This document shows positions 18,576 through 28,600 of a stretch of 64,000 nucleotides of DNA, in pieces. A program made the position numbers and the translations under genes. Source of the stretch: Acidianus infernus (GTDB taxonomy: Archaea; Thermoproteota; Thermoprotei_A; Sulfolobales; Sulfolobaceae); contig NZ_WFIY01000004.1 of assembly GCF_009729545.1 (NCBI RefSeq), positions 1,462,001 to 1,526,000 on the forward strand. The letters run 5' to 3'. Positions within the stretch are counted from its first letter, which is position 1; the number at the start of each line of letters is the position of its first letter. The notes beneath the pieces were generated by a model, which worked only from the letters and a program-made list of their open reading frames with translations, ran no database searches and was not told the DNA's origin.

Positions 18576-19889
18576 TTAAAACTTATATTTAGCTAAGATA
18601 GCAGAAACTAAGATTCCCACGACAAAAGCTCCAATATATTCTAAAAGTAAATAGTCTATATTAACGCTCTGTGATTTGTACTTTATTCTCGAGAAAGAGG
18701 ATGATAAAGCATGTTTAAAGTTATAACTTTTTAGAAAGTTAACTAAAGAATCGTAAGCAGATTTCATTGAAGAAACTAAGTGAGATAATAATGGAGATGA
18801 AATATCATACGCTGAGGACAATGTATAATTTCCAGGATAGTAAATTATATATAGACTCTGAGTAGAAATATTAAATGTTATTTCTCCGGTACTATTTGTG
18901 TATCCTAATTCTTTTACACTTGTAAAAGGTATTGGAGAAGATAAATTAGCAGAAGGAACTAATACTTCAACTTCTTGATTGGATAATGGAAATCCATTAA
19001 TGCAAAGCCTGACATGTTTTATGCTACCATTAGATTGCACTATAATTGATGGAGGTATCGGCCAAAGAACTGATGGAGAATTAATTCCTTTAGTAACGCA
19101 CGCAAAAGGACTTGAAATATTTTCAAAATTTGCAAATACTTTAAGGCCATATGCGCTTTCTGCAGTATCTAATCCTACAGAGAACGCTGAGGAAGGTATA
19201 ACTAGTTTTCCTTGTTGCAAATAGTATATTTCTTCACTCATATTACCAGACATACATACTTGGCTTCCACAACCTGGACCTCCCCAGACGAACTCTAAAT
19301 CATTGGGTAGTCCTAATATAGATAACCCTCCTATCTGAAAATTTCCAAAATATGGTAGGATTTGATATACATATTTCTTGCCATTAATGCAGTATCCAAA
19401 TTCAAGAGCCTTAGTAGCGTTCATGAAAAGTGAGAAATGAAGTGGAAGAGTAACATTAAATGTAGGACCTTGATACAGATAAACCCCTAGACCTTGATAT
19501 GTAGTAATATTATTTTTCAAAATCTTAAATGGACCGGATAAATTCCATAGATTTATTATCATCGTAATTTCAAATTCTTTATTATTTATTTCATGAAACA
19601 ATGCAACGTCTTGTGCCCAGTATTTTCCGTCTATCATAGCGTTTAGTTGGAGAGAAGCATTACCCTTTGCAAAAAACATTCCCGAAGGTAGATAAGAGTT
19701 ACCTATATTAAGACTTGTTATATTAACTGTACCCATAACATATGTTGTATAAATTACATTAGTAAGAGGGAAAAACGACATGCCAGATGGATAAGCAGGG
19801 TCTCCAATTGTAAATGAATGAACAAGAGCTACAGAAGATAGCGGTAATAAGAGTAGCAATATTAAGCTTAATGATAATAATGAGTTCAT
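18576..19889 (-). CDS. Thermopsin-like secreted protein (peptidase family A5), membrane-anchored
   Basis: 437 residues. A signal peptide precedes a thermopsin-type domain: the blocks ASLQLNAMIDGKYWAQDVALF and ELVWGGPGCGSQ-like match those of thermopsin, the acid protease of Sulfolobales (catalytic residues of A5 are not agreed). Many N-glycosylation sequons and a C-terminal TM helix indicate an exofacial anchored protein. It is 23 bp upstream of the slipin gene on the same strand, so they may be co-transcribed. Confidence 0.75.
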   Translation of the reverse strand: MNSLLSLSLILLLLLPLSSVALVHSFTIGDPAYPSGMSFFPLTNVIYTTYVMGTVNITSLNIGNSYLPSGMFFAKGNASLQLNAMIDGKYWAQDVALFHEINNKEFEITMIINLWNLSGPFKILKNNITTYQGLGVYLYQGPTFNVTLPLHFSLFMNATKALEFGYCINGKKYVYQILPYFGNFQIGGLSILGLPNDLEFVWGGPGCGSQVCMSGNMSEEIYYLQQGKLVIPSSAFSVGLDTAESAYGLKVFANFENISSPFACVTKGINSPSVLWPIPPSIIVQSNGSIKHVRLCINGFPLSNQEVEVLVPSANLSSPIPFTSVKELGYTNSTGEITFNISTQSLYIIYYPGNYTLSSAYDISSPLLSHLVSSMKSAYDSLVNFLKSYNFKHALSSSFSRIKYKSQSVNIDYLLLEYIGAFVVGILVSAILAKYKF

Positions 19890-19923
19890 AAGATTATTTA
19901 ATTACTTAAGCTATAATAAAATT

Positions 19924-20292
19924 GTGGCACACCATATAGTTATTCCGATTATAATCATAATAGTCTTGATCATCATATTAATAGCTACTGGTTATATTTC
20001 TGACCCTATAATAGATATTCCATCTTTTGCTATAGTGGGATTTCTTACATATAGAATTTTTTACGTTATAATAAAAACTAGAAAGAGAAACTTATATTCA
20101 TATAATGGCAAAATAGGAAAAGCTTTAGAGGATATTCCAAAAGGAAAAGAGGGTTATATATTAATAGAAGGCGAATATTGGAGAGCAATAGCCGAGGAGC
20201 CAATAAGTTCTGGAGACGAAGTTATAGTGGTCGGAATGCAAGATTTAAAGCTTATAGTGAGAAAAAATAAAAATAATGAAGTTATCATCTAA
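19924..20292 (+). CDS. Short NfeD-like protein (TM segments plus OB domain, no protease domain)
   Basis: It starts at GTG 19924. Two hydrophobic stretches (residues ~5-25 and ~30-50) are followed by an OB-type domain, GKIGKALEDIPKGKEGYILI...WRAIAEEPISSGDEVIVVGMQDLKLIV, which is the NfeD C-terminal fold. It lacks the ClpP-like serine-protease domain of long NfeD. It diverges from the thermopsin-like/slipin pair by 34 bp. NfeD OB domains bind SPFH partners, so it likely works with the slipin. Its 3' end overlaps the next gene by 17 bp. Confidence 0.8.
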   Translation: MAHHIVIPIIIIIVLIIILIATGYISDPIIDIPSFAIVGFLTYRIFYVIIKTRKRNLYSYNGKIGKALEDIPKGKEGYILIEGEYWRAIAEEPISSGDEVIVVGMQDLKLIVRKNKNNEVII

Positions 20293-20566
20293 AGCTTTGG
20301 AAAAATTAAAAAGTTATGGCAATTACAGTATATCAGAAAACGGTAACGATATTATTATAAGCTATACTACTCCTTCCTTACTTGATGCGTCAGGTATAGA
20401 GGGAGAAAATTTTAGAATAGTAGAAATACACTGCAAAAAGGATAATGAAGGAAACTTACAGATTTTATATGCTGAAATTAAAAATGAGTCTAATGAAGTA
20501 ATTAGGAAAATGGATTTAGATGAATTAGGACTGTGGATAGAGTATTTAGAGAGTAGTGATACATGA
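20276..20566 (+). CDS. Small hypothetical protein
   Basis: 96 residues, alpha/beta, soluble, with no recognised domain. It overlaps the NfeD-like gene by 17 bp and the GGCT gene by 4 bp, so the three appear to form one translationally coupled operon. The ATG at 20276 is the first in frame. Confidence 0.55.
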   Translation: MKLSSKALEKLKSYGNYSISENGNDIIISYTTPSLLDASGIEGENFRIVEIHCKKDNEGNLQILYAEIKNESNEVIRKMDLDELGLWIEYLESSDT

Positions 20567-21366
20567 TGTACTTATTTGCTTACGGAACTTTAAGATATGG
20601 TTTTGAGCTTCATCATTTACTTAAAGATAGTAGATTTGTAGGCTTAGGCTTTATAGAAGGGTACAAGATGTATGATATAGGAAATTATCCTGGTGTAGTT
20701 AGAGGAGACGGCATAGTATGGGGAGAAGTCTACGAAATAAAAGATGAATTAATAAACCTTCTTGATGAAGTAGAAGATTATAAGGGTAGACCAGACGACT
20801 TATATATAAGAGAAAAAACTAGAGTTTATTTTGACCAGAAAAGAAGATATTATATAGATAATGTAAATTTTTACAGATACAATCATGGAATAGAATTTAG
20901 GGATGAAATTGAATCTGGAGATTATTCAAGGTGGGTAGGGATGCCAGTAATCGTGAATTATTTTGCATATGCTGAAAACACGAATCCTGAGATTCTAAAG
21001 GAAAGAGGAGTTAAAGAAATATTAAAGGAGATTGAAGCATATTTAGAAGACTATAAAATTATCTTTAATATCAAATGCAAGTATGGACTTTGTGCAAATT
21101 TGAAAGAATTTAAAGGCGGAAAAGTTTACGGATATATATACGTGATGCTAGAAGATGAATTGAATTCATTAGATAAAGCAGAAGAACACTTAATTAAGTA
21201 CGTTAGGGACGTTATAAAGGTAAAGGATAAGGAAGGGAAGGAATATTTCGCACAAGCCTATATCTCAGATTACAAAGATGGAGAAGGAGAACCTACAGAT
21301 TTTTATAAGAATTCAATAATTGAAGGCTTAAAGAGAAAATGGGATAAAATAAGTACCGGTTTATGA
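20563..21366 (+). CDS. Tandem gamma-glutamylcyclotransferase-like (GGCT/AIG2) protein
   Basis: 267 residues contain two GGCT-like modules. The first has FAYGTLRYG (4-13) and the acidic LLDEVEDY with Glu71 as catalytic candidate. The second begins YFAYAENTNPEIL (133-145) and has SLDKAEEH with Glu207. Single-domain GGCT proteins open 5-oxoproline or similar cyclic amides, or act on gamma-glutamylamines. A fused pair is unusual. The second module has FAYAENTN in place of YGSN..., so it may belong to a distinct subtype. The substrate is unknown. Confidence 0.8.
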   Translation: MMYLFAYGTLRYGFELHHLLKDSRFVGLGFIEGYKMYDIGNYPGVVRGDGIVWGEVYEIKDELINLLDEVEDYKGRPDDLYIREKTRVYFDQKRRYYIDNVNFYRYNHGIEFRDEIESGDYSRWVGMPVIVNYFAYAENTNPEILKERGVKEILKEIEAYLEDYKIIFNIKCKYGLCANLKEFKGGKVYGYIYVMLEDELNSLDKAEEHLIKYVRDVIKVKDKEGKEYFAQAYISDYKDGEGEPTDFYKNSIIEGLKRKWDKISTGL

Positions 21367-21413
21367 TGAGTGAGCCCTGAAATGATCGATGAAATTAATG
21401 AACCAGGCTGAAC
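21362..21413 (+). ncRNA. Possible box C/D sRNA overlapping the GGCT stop codon
   Basis: C ATGATGA (21363-21369), D' CTGA (21377-21380) after only 7 nt, 5-nt spacer, C' TCGATGA (21386-21392, degenerate), guide ending taatgaaccagg, D CTGA (21408-21411). Total length and box order fit, but the first half is too short to guide, so at best it is a single-guide RNA using the D box. Confidence 0.35.
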
Positions 21414-21447
21414 GTATATTTTTAAATATTTTACACAAATACTTTTT

Positions 21448-21738
21448 ATGAACAAGCTTTCTGAAGATGAAATAAGGGATAAGTTAAAAAATTTAAATAA
21501 CTGGGAATATAAAGATAACAAACTAGTTAAGGAATTCAAATTTAATACGTTTGACGATTCGGTAAATTTTCTTAAATTAATACAGCCAGTAGCTGATAGT
21601 TTGGATCATCATCCAGATGTGCATATATATTATAATAGAGTCATTATTGAACTAACAACTCATGACGCTGGCGGTATAACTGATTTAGACTTTAAGCTAG
21701 CCGAAAAAATAGACGACCTAAGCAGACATATTAGGTAA
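21448..21738 (+). CDS. Pterin-4a-carbinolamine dehydratase family protein
   Basis: 96 residues of the PCD/DCoH fold. The active-site block DHHPDVHIYYNRVIIELTTHDAGG contains the conserved His-His-Pro-Asp and the downstream His. In archaea it may act on molybdopterin or other pterins, since phenylalanine hydroxylase is not evident here. A TATA (tatttttaaat) lies upstream near 21417-21427. It overlaps the 3' end of the minus-strand neighbour by 8 bp. Confidence 0.93.
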   Translation: MNKLSEDEIRDKLKNLNNWEYKDNKLVKEFKFNTFDDSVNFLKLIQPVADSLDHHPDVHIYYNRVIIELTTHDAGGITDLDFKLAEKIDDLSRHIR

Positions 21739-22057
21739 ATTCTAAGCTATTCTTTATCCTATCTAAAATCTTTTGAAGTCTTTTCTCTTCTTCTCTTAAT
21801 AGAGATACTTTCTTTCTAATGTCCATGGAATACTCTATCTTCTGTTGTAGTTCTTCAGCATCTTTACCTAAATATTTACTCTTTAGTTTTCCTTCCTCCC
21901 AATACCTTAAATAATAGTAAACGTGATTGCCAATTTTTTTCTTATCTATATGCCCACTGGGAAGTCTCTTCAATTCTTCTTCTAATTTCTCTCTTTCTTT
22001 TTGTATCCGCAAAAATTTTTCTTCAAGTTCTTTAACCTTTTCCCATAGCATTTTCAA
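21731..22057 (-). CDS. Small coiled-coil protein, DUF6788-like
   Basis: 108 residues. Two heptad-rich helices (residues ~1-35 and ~68-104) flank a beta element GNHVYYYLRYWEEGKLKSKYLGK, the kind of hairpin seen in DUF6788 proteins. It lies 25 bp downstream of orc1/cdc6-3 on the same strand and may be co-transcribed. Function unknown. A nucleic-acid-binding role is plausible from basic and aromatic residues in the hairpin. Confidence 0.6.
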   Translation of the reverse strand: MKMLWEKVKELEEKFLRIQKEREKLEEELKRLPSGHIDKKKIGNHVYYYLRYWEEGKLKSKYLGKDAEELQQKIEYSMDIRKKVSLLREEEKRLQKILDRIKNSLEFT

Positions 22058-22082
22058 TCACCGTATATCTGCAAAGTTTCCT

Positions 22083-23240
22083 TTAGTATTCATACCCTAT
22101 TTCCTCAGCTAAATTTTCGTCTAACGCCTTCATAATCTTTTCCCTATCTGGAACTTCTATATACTTTCTTATACCCCCAGCTCTCCCTTTATTTAGTATC
22201 TTTATCTTTATTATTCCAAACATATCAAGTTCAGATATTATGTCGGAGAAACGCCTATATGATAAAGGTCTTTGTTTCAATTTATTACATAAATCAACAT
22301 AAATTTTATGAGCAGTTACTACATCTTCCGAATCTAATGACGCTCTTAAGGCTAATTTATAATGAAATGGAAGAGATTTGATAGCTTCAACTAACCTCTC
22401 TTGCTCGTACTCAACAATTGCCCTATCAACGTGTTCTTTTCTTATTATACCTTCTCCTGAGGCCAATTGAGCTGCTCTAAATAACAGATTAACGGCTTTT
22501 CTTGCATCTCCATGCTCTTTGGCCGAGATTGCTGCTATATATGCTAAAATTTCGTCATTATAAGTCCCTCTGAACAGACCATATTCTGCGTATTTACTCA
22601 ATATTTCTTTTAATTGTTCCGCATCGTAAGGCTTAAAAATGACTGAAGGACCAAGAGATGATAATACACGAGGCTCCATGTAGTCCCTTACATTAATATC
22701 ATTACTAATCATAATTACTGATATTTCAGCGTCTGCCCTAAGTAGCTGATATAGAACTATATCTCCATCCCTTCTTTTAACTAAAGTATCTACTTCGTCT
22801 AAATATACTATAGCTTTCTTGCCTTCTACTGCATTTTTTATTTTTTCTATATACTCTCCTAAATTTATGCCATGCTTTGGAACAATATCGTTTGTTAATT
22901 TCTCAGCTAGTACAGACAATACTGCTTGAGGAGTACCTCCAACTTCCCTGCAATTTACATACGCTTGTATTACATTCCTGTAATCCTCATCCTCTTTTTT
23001 TACTTCTTCTATCTCATTTAGTATGTATCTAACAACAAAAGTTTTACCTGTACCAGTAAGTCCCAAGAATAAATTGGAAAACCTTACATCGTTTTTAACA
23101 AAATATCTAATAGATATTGCTGTCTCTTTTATTATATCTTCTCTATAAGGTATCTCGGTAAAGACCGAAATAGGGTCTATGAAAACCTTAGGATTTTTTA
23201 TGACCTCGCCTTTTCCGCCCTTTAATGTCTCTCGAATCAC
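22083..23240 (-). CDS. cdc6-3: Orc1/Cdc6 replication initiator, Cdc6-3 (Orc1-3) type
   Basis: 385 residues from a GTG start. AAA+ motor with Walker A GLTGTGKT (60-67), Walker B IVYLDEVD (144-151), sensor 1 MISND and sensor 2 GDARKA, followed by a C-terminal winged helix (residues ~290-385). The sequence matches my memory of Sulfolobus Orc1-3, including VFIDP near the N-terminus and PRVLSSLGPSVIFKPYDAEQL. Orc1-3 binds oriC2 together with Orc1-1. The adjacent 430-bp gap with inverted repeats and the neighbouring icd gene fit that locus. Confidence 0.9.
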   Translation of the reverse strand: MIRETLKGGKGEVIKNPKVFIDPISVFTEIPYREDIIKETAISIRYFVKNDVRFSNLFLGLTGTGKTFVVRYILNEIEEVKKEDEDYRNVIQAYVNCREVGGTPQAVLSVLAEKLTNDIVPKHGINLGEYIEKIKNAVEGKKAIVYLDEVDTLVKRRDGDIVLYQLLRADAEISVIMISNDINVRDYMEPRVLSSLGPSVIFKPYDAEQLKEILSKYAEYGLFRGTYNDEILAYIAAISAKEHGDARKAVNLLFRAAQLASGEGIIRKEHVDRAIVEYEQERLVEAIKSLPFHYKLALRASLDSEDVVTAHKIYVDLCNKLKQRPLSYRRFSDIISELDMFGIIKIKILNKGRAGGIRKYIEVPDREKIMKALDENLAEEIGYEY

Positions 23241-23671
23241 ATTGTTTCATTCGTTTCATTAGTTAAATGTTGTTTCAAATATTACTTATAGTAGTACCAG
23301 GTTTTGGCCTGGAATAGTATTACACGATAATTAACTCCCCGGTTTTACTGTATAAAAGAAGAGTTTCATCCGTACATCTTCCCTAAACTTTATTCAATCT
23401 ATTATTTTCTCTGTTCAGCGTTAATAGTGATCATATTAATAATACCTAGAGTTATGTATTACGACTTAAAACATAGAGACAGAGTAAAAATGCAGAGTTT
23501 TAGGGACAAGAAATAGAACAAATAAAATCATGGTTTGTATAAATAAAAGGTTAACATTGACCTTACTATCATGAGTATAAAAACAGTTTCGTTGGAAATC
23601 TAGACTCAGTGTGGGAAGATTAGGGTAATGTAATACTTGAAACTCTTCTTCTATACAGTAAAACCGGGGAG
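23241..23671. other. Probable chromosomal replication origin (oriC2 type)
   Basis: A gene-free gap beside orc1/cdc6-3. It contains a near-perfect 38-bp inverted repeat, three GTTTCA cores at 23244-23277 plus one in each repeat arm (TGAAAC/GTTTCA), a GTTTC-gtt-GGAAAT dyad at 23586-23599 resembling mini-ORB cores, a ccagg-ttttgg-cctgg hairpin at 23298-23313, and an AT-rich core around 23395-23460 that could unwind first. The locus order (cdc6-3, gap, icd) matches what I recall for Sulfolobus oriC2. Origin activity itself is inferred. Confidence 0.65.
23331..23368 (+). repeat. Left arm of 38-bp inverted repeat
   Basis: Begins ttaactccccgg and ends gagtttca. The reverse complement of 23638-23675 differs at one base (37/38 identical). 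The arms are separated by 269 bp. The inner end carries a GTTTCA core like those elsewhere in this gap. Confidence 0.95.
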
Positions 23672-23675
23672 TTAA
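23638..23675 (-). repeat. Right arm of 38-bp inverted repeat
   Basis: Mirror copy of 23331-23368 with a single mismatch. Its outer 4 bp include the stop codon of icd (23672-23674). No target-site duplication is evident outside the arms, so a simple MITE insertion is not supported, though not excluded. Confidence 0.95.
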
Positions 23676-24922
23676 ACTAACGTTTCCATTATGTTTAAGA
23701 GTTCTTGAGTGTATTCTGTAGTAGACAACGGTTTTACATTCATATATCTTGCAAGATCTTGAGTAACTTTCTTTTGTTTTATAGCTTCTACAATCGCTTT
23801 ATCTATAAGATCTGCCGCTTCTACCCACCCCATGAATCTTAACATTAGCTCTCCACCTCTTATCATTCCTGTAGGGTTAGCAACATTTTTCCCGGCGTAT
23901 TTAGGAGCCGTTCCGTGTACTGCTTCAAACATACCTGCGTCGTCACCTACGTTAGCTCCACCAAGCATACCTATGTTACCTATTAACGCACCTGCAGCGT
24001 CTGAAATATAGTCTCCATTAACATTAGGAGCAAGAATTATGTCGTAATCTTCAGGTCTGGTAATAATTTGTTGGAACATGTTGTCTGCTATTCTATCGTT
24101 AATAAGTATTTTACCGTCTGGAATTTTCCCTCCATATTTAGTTGTAACCTCCTCTTCTGTGACTATGAAATCTCTAAATTCGTTAATTGCCGTTTCATAA
24201 GCCCATTCTCTGAAAGCTCCTTCCGTATATTTCATAACATTGCCTTTGTGCATGATGGTTATTCTCTTTCTGGAATTTTGTAGTGCATATTTTATTGCCA
24301 TTCTAGTAATTCTTTGAGTTTTGAACTTACTTATTATTTTAAACCCTATACCTGTATCATCTTCCACATCAACTTTTAGTTCTTCTCTTATAAATTTTCT
24401 AATTTTTTCTGCTTCTGGAGAATTATATGGGTATTCTATTCCTCTATATAAATCGTCTGTATTTTCTCTAAATATTATCATATTTACTCTTTCAGGATTT
24501 TTTATAGGGCTTTCTAGTCCTTCTATGTATTTTACCGGTCTTATATTAGCATAAAGGTCGAGCATTATTCTTATTGCGACATTGACAGATTTCCAACCTT
24601 TACCTATGGGAGTTTCCATAGGGCCTTTTAATACAACTCTGTATTCTTTTAACATGTCTTGTGTATCTTTTGGGAATCTATCTCCAACAAGTTGAGCAGC
24701 TTTATTTCCAGCTAGAACTTCTACCCACTTGATTTCTCTATTATCTTTATATTTTAGCTCTACAGCCTTATTTATTACATCAATTGTAGATTTTACGATT
24801 TCCGGACCTATTCCGTCACCCTCAATATACAAAATAATAGGCTTATTTGGGGTAATCCATTTGCCATCTTTAAATTGAATTTTCTCTCCATCTTCTGGTA
24901 TTTTGTACATCTCTCTTAACAT
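23672..24922 (-). CDS. icd: Isocitrate dehydrogenase (NADP-type, dimeric family)
   Basis: 416 residues. IEGDGIGPEI near the N-terminus, the isocitrate-binding block with GWKSVNVAIRIMLDLYANIRPV, RENTDDLYRGIEYP, and the metal/cofactor motif NVNGDYISDAAGALIGNIG...FEAVHGTAPKYAG. Oxidative decarboxylation of isocitrate in the TCA cycle. Monocistronic or grouped with the DUF3211 gene 13 bp upstream. Its stop lies inside the right arm of the origin-flanking inverted repeat. Confidence 0.97.
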   Translation of the reverse strand: MLREMYKIPEDGEKIQFKDGKWITPNKPIILYIEGDGIGPEIVKSTIDVINKAVELKYKDNREIKWVEVLAGNKAAQLVGDRFPKDTQDMLKEYRVVLKGPMETPIGKGWKSVNVAIRIMLDLYANIRPVKYIEGLESPIKNPERVNMIIFRENTDDLYRGIEYPYNSPEAEKIRKFIREELKVDVEDDTGIGFKIISKFKTQRITRMAIKYALQNSRKRITIMHKGNVMKYTEGAFREWAYETAINEFRDFIVTEEEVTTKYGGKIPDGKILINDRIADNMFQQIITRPEDYDIILAPNVNGDYISDAAGALIGNIGMLGGANVGDDAGMFEAVHGTAPKYAGKNVANPTGMIRGGELMLRFMGWVEAADLIDKAIVEAIKQKKVTQDLARYMNVKPLSTTEYTQELLNIMETLV

Positions 24923-24935
24923 TAACTTAATGTTT

Positions 24936-25592
24936 TTATTCTTTTTTCTTCATTACAAACTTCATTCCAGACTTTATGTTTTCTACACTACCCTTTTCTT
25001 TTATAAGATTACCTTTATCAAAAAGGAACTTCATGCTATTTCTATCAGAGCCTATTATGAGCGCTATTTCTGAATTTATACTTTCCATAACAGCCTTATT
25101 AATTAGCATGTCAAATTCGTCATCGGTTTTTATAATACCAGATAATATCGTCTTCATTTGATTTAGTATATTATCAAATTCAATATCAGAAACTTCTTCT
25201 TTATTATGTTGGTCAATTTCATCCTTAACTTTATTGTAGAACCTTCTTGATTCTATTTTGACCAATTTTTCTAAAGGTCCTTTATAGTAGAAAATTATCT
25301 TAACTTTGGTTAAGTTAGTATTTCCTTGTAAAGGCTCAAATATATGGTCTAATTTGCCCGTTATTCTAGGCTGTTCACTCCTAGATATAATATAACTAAT
25401 TCTGTTTTTTGCTAAAATTCTTTTTACGTTAATTTTTACATTTAAGATCCAACCAATGCTAACAATAAATTCATTGTCAGATATTTGTGAAATACTCTTA
25501 AATAATGGTATAAATTTCATTATATTCGATGGATTGCTGAAAAAGTCATAAGCATTAAAACTTGGTAATAATAATGTGAACTCCTCTTCCAT
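24936..25592 (-). CDS. DUF3211 protein (SRPBCC/START-like fold)
   Basis: 218 residues. The N-terminal ~130 residues have the SRPBCC pattern (a long strand, then PSNIMKFIPLFKSISQISDNEFIVSI, beta strands, and a C-terminal helix), matching the Sulfolobales DUF3211 group. A second helical region (~140-215) follows. The fold usually encloses a hydrophobic ligand, which is not known here. It lies 13 bp upstream of icd. Confidence 0.7.
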   Translation of the reverse strand: MEEEFTLLLPSFNAYDFFSNPSNIMKFIPLFKSISQISDNEFIVSIGWILNVKINVKRILAKNRISYIISRSEQPRITGKLDHIFEPLQGNTNLTKVKIIFYYKGPLEKLVKIESRRFYNKVKDEIDQHNKEEVSDIEFDNILNQMKTILSGIIKTDDEFDMLINKAVMESINSEIALIIGSDRNSMKFLFDKGNLIKEKGSVENIKSGMKFVMKKKE

Positions 25593-25672
25593 AATTATAA
25601 AGTATTACTTAAAAATAAAAGACTTTTAGATGTCATGAAAAAGTTTTTGAGTCCTAGCTAACAAGTATAATT

Positions 25673-28600
25673 ATGTTAAAGATATTAGTAATAATGGCAA
25701 TTTTAATAACACAGTTGATTCCATTCTATTCTCCTAGTAATGTGAGTAATTATCATAATTTGCAAGAATTAAATCCTAACTGTATTGTTACAGTAGCTAT
25801 AGTAGAACAGCCTAAAAATTTAGCAAAATTGCAATTGGACATAGAAAATCATATTATTCTTAACGAGACTTGCGTGTATAAACTTTTCATCCCTAATAAT
25901 GAAATTATAAAAGCAGTATCATACTTAACGCAATTTGGAATACAAACTTCAGTATATATGAATGTAATACTAGCTACTGGTAAAGTATGTAGCTTTGAAA
26001 AAGCACTTAACGGTAAATTTTACGTAATTAACTTTCATGATATAAAGTTCTACGAATTCTTTGGAGACCCACCGCTATCTATAGGTAATGCTTTAGTATT
26101 TTCAACTAATATTACTTCTCAGATTTTACAAAAGCCTAATACTTTATATAATTATTCTCAAGCGATAGCTTATAATGTGATTTATCCTTGCATATTAAGG
26201 GAAGCCTATAATGTAACACCCTTATATTCTCAAGGAATTATGGGTAATGGAACAAACATTGGAATAATAGACTTTTGTGGAGATCCATATATTTATCAAC
26301 AACTAATATGTTTTGATAAGAAGTTCAATATACAAAATCCTCCTAGATTTATTATATGTCCTATAGGGCCGTATAATCCCAATCAAGGCATTGAAAGCGG
26401 TTGGGCTTTAGAAATTTCCTTAGATGTAGAATATTCTCATTCTATAGCCCCAGCCGCAGGGATAATACTTTATGTGGCTAATCCAAACGTTCCATTACCT
26501 GCAATAATAGCTTTTGTTGATCAACAAGATAAAGTAAGCGTTGTATCACAAAGCTTTGGAATTCCAGAAATATATTTTGATTTAGGTTTAATACCATTAT
26601 CTTACTTACAATCATTAACCTACGAATATTGGCTAGGCGAAGTTGAAGGAATAACTTTTGTTGCAGCAAGCGGAGATTATGGAGGAAATGGATATAACTT
26701 TTTCTTGTCTCCACAAGGTGGATTATTGATTCCAGCGAGTGACCCATATGTTTTAGCAGTAGGCGGTTCTACCTTATATTATTCTTGTAACAAAACTATT
26801 CAAGAGGCATGGAGTGGAGAAAGCATATATGGTGCATCTACTGGTGGCTTTAGTAGTATCTTTCCATCTCCTTGGTATCAAGGAGCTAAAGGATTTAGAG
26901 AAGTGCCTGACGTCATAGCTGATGCTAATCCATATACTGGAGTACCAGTAATTTATTATTATGGAGAAGAGTATTTAATTGGTGGCACTTCAGTAGCTTC
27001 ACCAATTGTTGCTGGAATAATAGATTTAGCAACTCAAGTACATGGTAAATTTGGCTTTATAAATCCTTTAATTTATAGTCTAAAAGGAACTAAAGCACTT
27101 GAGCAAGTAACTTTTGGATATAATACGCCATATTATATTAAAAACAGTTCTTATAATCCGGTTTCTGGACTTGGATATATAAATGCTGGATATTTTGTTT
27201 CATTAATAAGAAATGAAAGTACAATTAGTGTTGCAGTTTCTAATATTACGTATAATGATGGTCAACTGGTTAAGGTTATAGTAAAGGCCTCTCCTTTAGT
27301 TCCAGTTACAGGATATGTCTATAATGGAAGTAATATTCTAGAGAAATTCCCTCTAGTTTATAACGGTACTTATTGGATAGGGTACTTTGTAGCTAAAGGC
27401 AGTGGAATTCAAGAAGTAGTAGTGGCTCAAGGCAACGATAAAGCTGGAACTTATATACTAGTTGGATTACAAGCCATGTTCTTATGTCCTCAAGTAGCAC
27501 TTTATCCTAGTCCTATTGGAATAAAGGTAATAGCTGAACTATTATATGCTAACGGTTCAGCAGCTAAAGCTAATGGAATTTTTACTGCGTTTTTATGTCA
27601 ATATAATATAACTACGTGTACATTTAAAATGATTAATAAAACTGTACTATCACCCGAATATCTTATACAAGGGTATTTATATATCATAATTAATAACGGA
27701 TCTTATATTTATGGATGCTTTGCCCCAACAACACCTTTTGGTGGTATTTACATTATAAGAATAAGTTGCGTATTTGGATTTTCTGAGTTTGTTGAAGGAA
27801 TTTATTTAATTCCTTATATTATACCAGGTGCATTCACTGAGCCAGTTTCTATAGCAGATGGGTGTAATTTTACCATAGGCATAGCACTGCTCTCTCTTGT
27901 AGCCCCAAACGTTACAGTAAAGCTCTATAATGTGGCTAATCAATTAGTTTATTCCTTTTCTATAAACGCTATAAGTTATGCAAATTCAATATTCTATGTA
28001 AGCGAAATTTCACTTCCTCACAATATATCTAGAGGCTATTACAAAATAGTTGCAGTAGCAAATTATAATTCTACTGATCATATGGTATATGGTGAGGGAT
28101 TTACACAAGTTTATATATCGTCCTGCACTTTAAGGGTAATAGTAACTACAATACCTAATGGTAGTATATATGAGAATGAGACTCTAGGTATAATAGCTTC
28201 TATAACATATGAAAATGGAACTAATGTAAACTTTGGAACATTTAATGCAGTAATTATTCCCTCTTACATGAAAGATAATTTCGATTCTTTAGATTTAGAT
28301 TTTTCAGTGCCGCTATACTATACTAAAGGAGAATGGTTTGGTAAATTTACTACACCATGTGAAAAATCTAATCCTTTAGGACTTTCTGCAGAAGGGCTTA
28401 GCGGTGAATGGTGTATATATGTTTATGGTACTTCATATGATGGAATTCCAGTATCCTTCCCTACAACTTTAAGTTATTCTACACTTAATATTATACCTAG
28501 TATACCAAATGATCAATTTATACTATTGCCATACACATTTATTAAAGACTTTAATGGAACATTAGTGGAAGACGCTTACATATGTAATGCCGTCATAATA

